From NCBI GenBank assembly GCA_012798185.1, contig JAAZNS010000322.1, positions 1 to 5,178 of the forward strand: 5,178 nt of DNA, in the 5' to 3' direction. This DNA comes from Chloroflexota bacterium (lineage in GTDB: Bacteria > Chloroflexota > Anaerolineae > Anaerolineales > UBA4823). Under the pieces are notes generated by a model. It was not told where the DNA came from. It searched no databases and saw nothing but the letters and a program-made list of their open reading frames with translations. Of this stretch, positions 1 through 3,047 are shown in pieces (the first letter of the stretch is position 1; each line of letters starts with the position of its first letter). Made by a program: the position numbers and the translations under genes.

Positions 1-218
1 TAACTTGGCGGGCTAAAAATCGGTTTTCCTTCCAATATCCGTGTGATATGAGTAAATGTGTTGCCCTCAAACCACTCGATGGAAAAGGGGTATGTCATCC
101 GTGAAAACGCTATATAGCAATAAACACTGAATGCCAGGGTAGACAGCCCGATCAACACCCATTCGATAAGTCGTGTGCTTCCATTATTCATTATCATGTC
201 TCTGCGGCTTAGTGACAT
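1..218 (-). CDS. Partial membrane glycosyltransferase, GT39/GT-C-like (N-terminus only)
   Basis: A minus-strand frame stays open from ATG at 218 to the left edge: 72 complete codons, with the C-terminus missing. Residues about 17-38 form one hydrophobic transmembrane helix (LIEWVLIGLSTLAF then SVYCYIAF). It is followed by an extracytoplasmic-loop-like stretch containing YPFSIEWFEG (43-52), then HITRILEGKPIF and SPPS. This order, helix 1 then an acidic (E/D)WxEG motif then R-x-L-x-G-x-P-(I/L)-(F/Y), is typical of lipid-linked-sugar glycosyltransferases with the GT-C fold (GT39/ArnT/PMT-like). In these, an acidic residue in the first loop is catalytic; here E48 or E51 would be the candidate. 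The role inferred is transfer of a sugar from a polyprenyl-phosphate donor at the outer face of the membrane. In-frame starts also exist at 197 and 191. The 218 start is preferred because a promoter-like element lies just upstream, but no site has a strong Shine-Dalgarno. Only about an eighth of a typical protein of this family is visible, so the substrate is unknown. Confidence 0.6.
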   Translation of the reverse strand, partial: MSLSRRDMIMNNGSTRLIEWVLIGLSTLAFSVYCYIAFSRMTYPFSIEWFEGNTFTHITRILEGKPIFSPPS

Positions 219-527
219 AATACCCCATGGCTTTTAGTAATCATGCTGCAGTATATCATATGAAAAGTGGTTGACTATAGGGTAGTAATAGTTAAATTAT
301 TTGGGGCAAGTCGCCATGGTGCTATTAGATGTATTCGAAGTGCGGACGAGATCGATCGATTGCGGGGTATCATTGCTTATATTTTTATAAAAAATAACAT
401 GCAGAGAGAAAATCGAAGGAGAAAATGCGGGAATCGCGCTTCGAATAAATCGAGAACTGAAGATAGAAAAACGAGTGTAGTAAATATACTAGTTTTACTT
501 ATCGATATTCGTTTCTCTAATCTCAGT
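219..527. other. Non-coding spacer, AT-rich, no supported gene
   Basis: This spacer lies between the start of the glycosyltransferase gene and the end of the zinc-ribbon gene, both on the minus strand. A plus-strand frame is open from GTG at 267 to 536 (89 codons), but it has no Shine-Dalgarno, no recognisable domain and a run-on Arg/Lys/Asn composition, and it overlaps the last codons of the zinc-ribbon gene. I do not call it. A weak plus-strand promoter-like pair exists (TTGACT at 271-276, AATTAT at 295-300, spacing 18). A pure A/T perfect hairpin of 7 bp with an ATA loop lies at 380-396. TCGA occurs seven times between 335 and 505. No clear terminator follows the zinc-ribbon stop codon. 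Confidence 0.6.
250..258 (-). promoter_or_regulatory. Extended -10 promoter element for the glycosyltransferase gene
   Basis: On the minus strand, TGA followed by TATACT (the -10 at 255-250, the TG at 258-257) fits an extended -10 sigma-70 element, TGnTATAAT with one mismatch. No good -35 hexamer lies 17 bases upstream, as is common for extended -10 promoters. Transcription would start near 243, giving a leader of about 25 bases to the ATG at 218. This is based only on motif match and position. Confidence 0.4.
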
Positions 528-1157
528 TTAAAATAAGCCGTCGATAATATCGCTGACCCAAAAAGCCAGCCTGTTTAGGGGGCTTTTGGCGGGCAGCAAG
601 TTTGCGCCACACTGGCGGCATCGTGTCATTGTGGAGGAGTTTTCGCTATTGCAGCGGTGGCAATGGATCATCCCGGGCAATTTACGCGCCACGGGTTGCA
701 CCGGATTGATTTTCATAAATATCGGCATGGCAGAAGCAGGATGCTCGATCATCATACTTTCCATCTGCAGGTCAGTCAATTCACTGCCGCAGCGACAGCA
801 CCAGCGGCTGTCAGTGGCTTGCATTACACTCTCACAATTTGGACAATATCCCTTTATGGTAATCTTGAACCAGGCGCCGCAATGCGGGCAGTTTTTTGCA
901 GATTGGATGATCACGGAAGCGCACCCTGGGCAAATCTTCATCCCCGGCGCTGTCTCAAAAGGCTGGCTGGGCGAAAGGGGCGCCAGGATCCTCTGAAAAC
1001 GTCTGCAGGGTTTATCCGTCTCTCCTGAAAAAGCTGCCAAATAAGGTCGAGGGAAAGAATCGTCTTTATAGGCTCTACAACGTTCACCTGCTTTTACATA
1101 ATGCTGACATACGGGACATTGCTGGGGGTGAAATGGGATACTCGCTGCCGTTTTCAT
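528..1157 (-). CDS. Multi-zinc-ribbon protein of 209 residues
   Basis: The protein is a string of cysteine pairs. The N-terminal module has C14-x2-C17, C27 and C51. Zinc ribbon 1 is C76-x2-C79 with C90-x2-C93-G. Ribbon 2 is C105-x2-C108 with C120 or C121 and C123-G. Ribbon 3 is C166-x2-C169 with C180-x2-C183-G. The last three match the double-zinc-ribbon/rubredoxin-knuckle style (CPxC...CPxCG), each likely binding one structural Zn by four Cys. There is no signal peptide and no convincing transmembrane helix, so it should be cytoplasmic. A linker of about 42 residues (124-165) separates ribbons 2 and 3. Ribbons of this kind usually mediate protein or nucleic-acid contacts, and no enzymatic domain is seen, so the function is unknown. 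The ATG at 1157 is preceded by AAGGA with 8-base spacing (AAAGGAAGAGG at 1171-1161), which supports this start. The gene stands alone between long gaps. Long open frames on the opposite strand here are overlaps without ribosome sites. Confidence 0.85.
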   Translation of the reverse strand: MKTAASIPFHPQQCPVCQHYVKAGERCRAYKDDSFPRPYLAAFSGETDKPCRRFQRILAPLSPSQPFETAPGMKICPGCASVIIQSAKNCPHCGAWFKITIKGYCPNCESVMQATDSRWCCRCGSELTDLQMESMMIEHPASAMPIFMKINPVQPVARKLPGMIHCHRCNSENSSTMTRCRQCGANLLPAKSPLNRLAFWVSDIIDGLF

Positions 1158-1616
1158 AAACCTCTTCCTTTCAACAATAAAGGCAACTAATAAAATAGAT
1201 AATATATTGAATGTAACTGCTGAACCAGCTTGGATTAGTTTTTGAATTTGAGGTATATAAGAGTATCAATCTCAGCAAATACCAAAAATTTGAGACTTTT
1301 CCATCGCAGCTCTGGCAGTTTCGATTCAATAATAATATTTGGGAAGCTTCTATACTAAATAACGCCGTGCTTTTAAAATAGTTACTTTAAAAATCAATCA
1401 TTTTCGTTAGGGAAAGGAAAAAAACCCCCTGCTTCTGTTGTTCCTGATCGCATAAATATTTCATTTGATGATTCCATGACTAGTCTACCCCCGGGCTCAT
1501 GATTTTAGGGGTTTGGGTTTGCGTATCTCTATCCAGTCATTCCCCCCGTCGGCTAGTTTGTTAAAAACCATATTTTCGAAGCCGTCTTATATGGTGTGGG
1601 TCAATGATATAAATAT
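1158..1616. other. 459-base intergenic region without a supported gene
   Basis: This gap lies between the lipoprotein stop and the zinc-ribbon start (both minus strand). The part nearest the zinc-ribbon gene (about 1160-1400) is AT-rich and presumably holds its promoter, though no hexamer pair is convincing. It contains an 8-base direct repeat AATTTGAG at 1245-1252 and 1287-1294. The part from about 1410 to 1595 is noticeably richer in G and C, with runs of C and G (ACCCCC at 1487-1492, AGGGGT at 1507-1512, TTCCCCCC near 1541-1548), the 8-base palindrome GACTAGTC at 1478-1485 and a weak terminator-like hairpin at 1561-1595. No tRNA or known RNA structure could be assembled by eye. A 27-codon minus-strand frame (1477-1394) has no adequate ribosome site. 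Confidence 0.6.
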
Positions 1617-1618
1617 TT
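1452..1618. repeat. 10-base direct repeat flanking a 147-base patch
   Basis: ATAAATATTT occurs at 1452-1461 and again at 1609-1618, the second copy running into the lipoprotein stop codon. The 147 bases between them are richer in GC than the adjoining intergenic DNA. Just inside the copies, the left end reads TCATTTGA and the right end, read on the minus strand, reads TCATTGA, a weak inverted similarity. This pattern could be a target duplication around a short non-autonomous element. The repeat is pure A/T and half-palindromic, so chance occurrence is quite possible. Confidence 0.25.
1561..1595 (-). terminator. Possible intrinsic terminator of the lipoprotein gene
   Basis: On the minus strand, starting about 22 bases past the lipoprotein stop, ACCATAT (1595-1589) can pair with ATATGGT (1573-1567), giving a perfect 7-bp stem with a 15-base loop. 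Four further T residues follow (1566-1563). The stem has only two G-C pairs, so the hairpin is weak, but its position and the T tract fit a Rho-independent terminator acting on leftward transcripts. Confidence 0.4.
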
Positions 1619-2171
1619 AGTTTTCTATGTTTAAAGTATTGTAATAGGCAAACAATAAACCGCTGTTATGAATGCCGATTTGTAAGAAAGCCCGATTCAT
1701 ATCCCCTGGCTTTGTGCTTCGATTCCACTCGAAGAAATAATTGTCGATCTTACTGCCTTCCTCGTATTTCAGCGAAGGCTGGAGCGAATCTAAATTGGGA
1801 ACCACTGCTTTGACATAAGCCATCACTTTCTCTCTTATCTCTTCGGGCGGCAGTGCAGTAGGATTAAGAGGAAGACTTGATAAGACCGCCCGGGCATCGA
1901 TTTCCACAACCTGATTTGTTATCGGTTCTACTGAATAGAGCCGCCCATCACTATCCTGATAAACATCCACTTTTAATTGCCCGCTGGGAGAATTGATCAT
2001 TTTTGTGGTTTCTACAAATTCCAAGGGCAGCTGCGGCAATTCCAACGCTTTGCGAATCTCGTTGATGGCGTCTTGAGGGGTTGTAGCGGTTTTTCGGGAT
2101 GGTGAACATCCCACAAAAAGAAAAAAAACAGGGATTAAAAGCAATGTACAGGTGCATCGATGAGTCTTCAA
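1617..2171 (-). CDS. Secreted lipoprotein with PepSY-like features, 184 residues
   Basis: Residues 1-22 form a lipoprotein signal: basic N-terminus, hydrophobic core LLLIPVFFLF and a lipobox-like FVGC with C22 as the lipidated cysteine (Phe rather than Leu at -3 is slightly atypical). The mature part is about 160 residues and predicted soluble outside the membrane. It seems to consist of two similar halves, each a helix (DAINEIRKAL near 33-42; PPEEIREKVMAYVKAVV near 108-124) followed by beta strands of the type K-V-D-V-Y-Q-D-S-D-G-R-L-Y-S-V and N-R-A-F-L-Q-I-G-I-H-N-S-G-L-L-F. This helix-then-sheet layout resembles PepSY/YpeB-type domains, which are often inhibitory or regulatory partners of extracellular proteases. 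That assignment is an inference from pattern, not a firm match. The start is TTG, chosen because a perfect AAGGAGG lies 7 bases upstream and the signal peptide begins directly there. It probably has its own transcript, ending at the hairpin near 1561-1595. Confidence 0.75.
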   Translation of the reverse strand: MKTHRCTCTLLLIPVFFLFVGCSPSRKTATTPQDAINEIRKALELPQLPLEFVETTKMINSPSGQLKVDVYQDSDGRLYSVEPITNQVVEIDARAVLSSLPLNPTALPPEEIREKVMAYVKAVVPNLDSLQPSLKYEEGSKIDNYFFEWNRSTKPGDMNRAFLQIGIHNSGLLFAYYNTLNIEN

Positions 2172-2178
2172 TTTTATA

Positions 2179-2185
2179 CCTCCTT
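2179..2185 (-). promoter_or_regulatory. Shine-Dalgarno that fixes the lipoprotein TTG start
   Basis: AAGGAGG on the minus strand (CCTCCTT on plus) lies 7 bases before the TTG at 2171-2169. It is the strongest ribosome binding site in the window and decides the non-ATG start of the lipoprotein gene. Confidence 0.8.
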
Positions 2186-2243
2186 AACACGATAATCGAA
2201 TGAGAAAAAACAAATTACTGATTTACAGCAGCTAAGCGCATCA

Positions 2244-2271
2244 AGAACCGCTTTCCTAATTAAGCGATTCT
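2244..2271. repeat. Imperfect inverted repeat between the DinB-like and lipoprotein genes
   Basis: AGAACCGCTT (2244-2253) pairs with AAGCGATTCT (2262-2271): 9 of 10 positions pair, with one C/A mismatch and an 8-base loop. It lies 39-66 bases beyond the DinB-like stop codon and 73 bases before the lipoprotein start, so it could end the DinB-like transcript or bind a regulator. No T tract follows on either strand, so a standard intrinsic terminator is not supported. An outer short inverted pair, TAAGCGC (2233-2239) and GCGCTTA (2304-2310), brackets it. Confidence 0.4.
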
Positions 2272-2309
2272 CGAAGATATACTCGTCAATTCACCTGATT
2301 ATTTAGCGC

Positions 2310-2786
2310 TTATTGCTTCTTCAGCCAATCCCTGATTTGCTGTGTATGATATTCGTAATCGCCCGCCAGTGAAGCGATGATCTTTTTTACTGTGGCAGGG
2401 ACGCCGCTGTAATGCCGAACGCCATAATCTTTCTCCAGTTCCTCTTCAGACAAGCCTTGGATGAATGCCTCCAGTTCTGCCAGAGACGAATTGAGTTCTT
2501 TGAGCAGTTCTTCCCGTGATTGGGATGAATATTTTGCGGTGTAACCAGCATTGATATGGCTGTAATTGAAAGGGGTGTCATCATAGTAGGCAGGTTGTTT
2601 ACCTGCCAGAATAGATAGCGAAGCTTCGATCATCAAGGTATTCCAGCCAATTAGATGCGCAACAATATCGCGAGGCGTCCATTCGTATAGGTGCGATAAA
2701 AATTGTTCTTCGGAGAGTGAATTGATGACATTAATGAAATCCTGGGAAGCCATTTTTATGGGGTAAAACGGTTCTCGATATGTCAT
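2310..2786 (-). CDS. DinB superfamily (DfsB/ClbS-like) four-helix-bundle protein, 158 residues
   Basis: The sequence is all-helical and contains the family signature E-W-T-P-R-D-I-V-A-H-L-I-G-W-N near residues 35-49, closely like the W-x-x-x-D-(L/I)-(V/I)-A-H-(L/I)-x-x-W motif of ClbS/DfsB (DUF1706) and DinB proteins. A linker with FNYSHIN follows, then the helix SREELLKELNSSLAELEAFI, then LSEEEL, and a last helix GDYEYHTQQIRDWLKK. H44 in AHLIGW and H147 in EYHTQQI correspond to two metal-site positions of DinB proteins. The third position, usually His, appears to be D143, so a 2-His/1-carboxylate site is possible. Relatives include thiol-dependent transferases and the colibactin-resistance protein ClbS, which hydrolyses a cyclopropane warhead; the substrate here is unknown. 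An in-frame TTG at 2813 would add nine residues, but that stretch contains the Shine-Dalgarno AGGAGGAA, so the ATG at 2786 is preferred. Length is normal for the family (about 160). It is cytoplasmic and appears to have its own promoter. Confidence 0.8.
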   Translation of the reverse strand: MTYREPFYPIKMASQDFINVINSLSEEQFLSHLYEWTPRDIVAHLIGWNTLMIEASLSILAGKQPAYYDDTPFNYSHINAGYTAKYSSQSREELLKELNSSLAELEAFIQGLSEEELEKDYGVRHYSGVPATVKKIIASLAGDYEYHTQQIRDWLKKQ

Positions 2787-2795
2787 GGTAAACAC

Positions 2796-2803
2796 TTCCT
2801 CCT
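2796..2803 (-). promoter_or_regulatory. Shine-Dalgarno deciding the DinB-like start
   Basis: AGGAGGAA on the minus strand (2803-2796) lies 9 bases before the ATG at 2786. Because it falls inside the longer frame that begins with TTG at 2813, it argues that the longer version is not the translated form. Confidence 0.7.
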
Positions 2804-2825
2804 GATTTAACAACCCATTCGCTTT

Positions 2826-2831
2826 ATTATA
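2826..2831 (-). promoter_or_regulatory. -10 hexamer for the DinB-like gene
   Basis: A perfect TATAAT lies on the minus strand (ATTATA on plus), 39 bases before the ATG, in an AT-rich stretch. The -35 region is poor: the best candidate is TTAAGT with 18-base spacing. The inferred transcript start is near 2819, giving a leader of about 33 bases that contains the Shine-Dalgarno. Confidence 0.45.
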
Positions 2832-2976
2832 ATGTACCCTCTTTTTTATACTTAATCAATAAAACCGAGTAAATTATTAGAAAATCAGATTATATAGTAA
2901 TTCGTATACTCCGCATATTATCACATTGCGGTTTATCCATAAAGACTCCTTAACCGGTGCTTAAACCCTGTTCAAT

Positions 2977-2982
2977 TATAAT
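2977..2982 (+). promoter_or_regulatory. -10 hexamer for the beta-helix gene
   Basis: A perfect TATAAT lies 65 bases before the ATG at 3048, on the opposite strand from the DinB-like promoter. No -35 hexamer resembling TTGACA is found 16-18 bases upstream, where the sequence is CCGGTG-like, so it may need an activator or another sigma factor, or it may be a chance match. The implied leader is about 58 bases and ends in the ribosome site AGAAGGA. Confidence 0.4.
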
Positions 2983-3032
2983 GACAGCATTGGTTAGGAA
3001 ATGATGAACCGTGGTCTTTGCGGGAAAAAACC

Positions 3033-3039
3033 AGAAGGA
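3033..3039 (+). promoter_or_regulatory. Ribosome binding site of the beta-helix gene
   Basis: AGAAGGA ends 8 bases before the ATG at 3048. It selects this ATG, after which a signal peptide begins at once. Later in-frame ATGs would remove the signal peptide. Confidence 0.65.
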
Positions 3040-3047
3040 CTAGCACC

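Larger units (their letters stand above)
2814..3047. other. Divergent intergenic region
   Basis: This AT-rich spacer separates the leftward DinB-like gene from the rightward beta-helix gene. It holds one TATAAT box for each direction and the Shine-Dalgarno of the rightward gene. Short inverted sequences GGTTTA (2930-2935) and TAAACC (2962-2967), around a central ACCGGT palindrome (2953-2958), lie just upstream of the rightward -10 box and could be an operator, but the evidence is slight. No small gene was found. Confidence 0.5.

Noticed and set aside
267..536. 89-codon plus-strand frame with GTG start
   Set aside because: No Shine-Dalgarno, no recognisable domain, biased Arg/Lys/Asn run, and it runs into the end of the well-supported zinc-ribbon gene on the other strand.
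586..1028. Two overlapping plus-strand frames opposite the zinc-ribbon gene
   Set aside because: They lie antisense to a gene with clear Cys motifs and a ribosome site; their translations show no domain and no start signals.
1394..1477. 27-codon minus-strand small protein in the intergenic patch
   Set aside because: The only G-rich stretch upstream is too far and not a proper Shine-Dalgarno, and the product has no recognisable feature; noted as a possible remnant instead.
1487..1512. ACCCC/GGGGT hairpin as a terminator
   Set aside because: Only 5 bp around a loop of more than 10 bases, and no T tract on the correct side for either flanking gene.
1487..1560. tRNA-like look of the C- and G-rich stretch (GGGCTCAT recalls an anticodon arm)
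   Set aside because: No acceptor stem, no T-arm and no paired anticodon stem could be built on either strand.
2310..2813. Longer DinB-like protein starting at TTG 2813
   Set aside because: The extra nine codons contain the Shine-Dalgarno AGGAGGAA that serves the ATG at 2786, and no ribosome site precedes the TTG.
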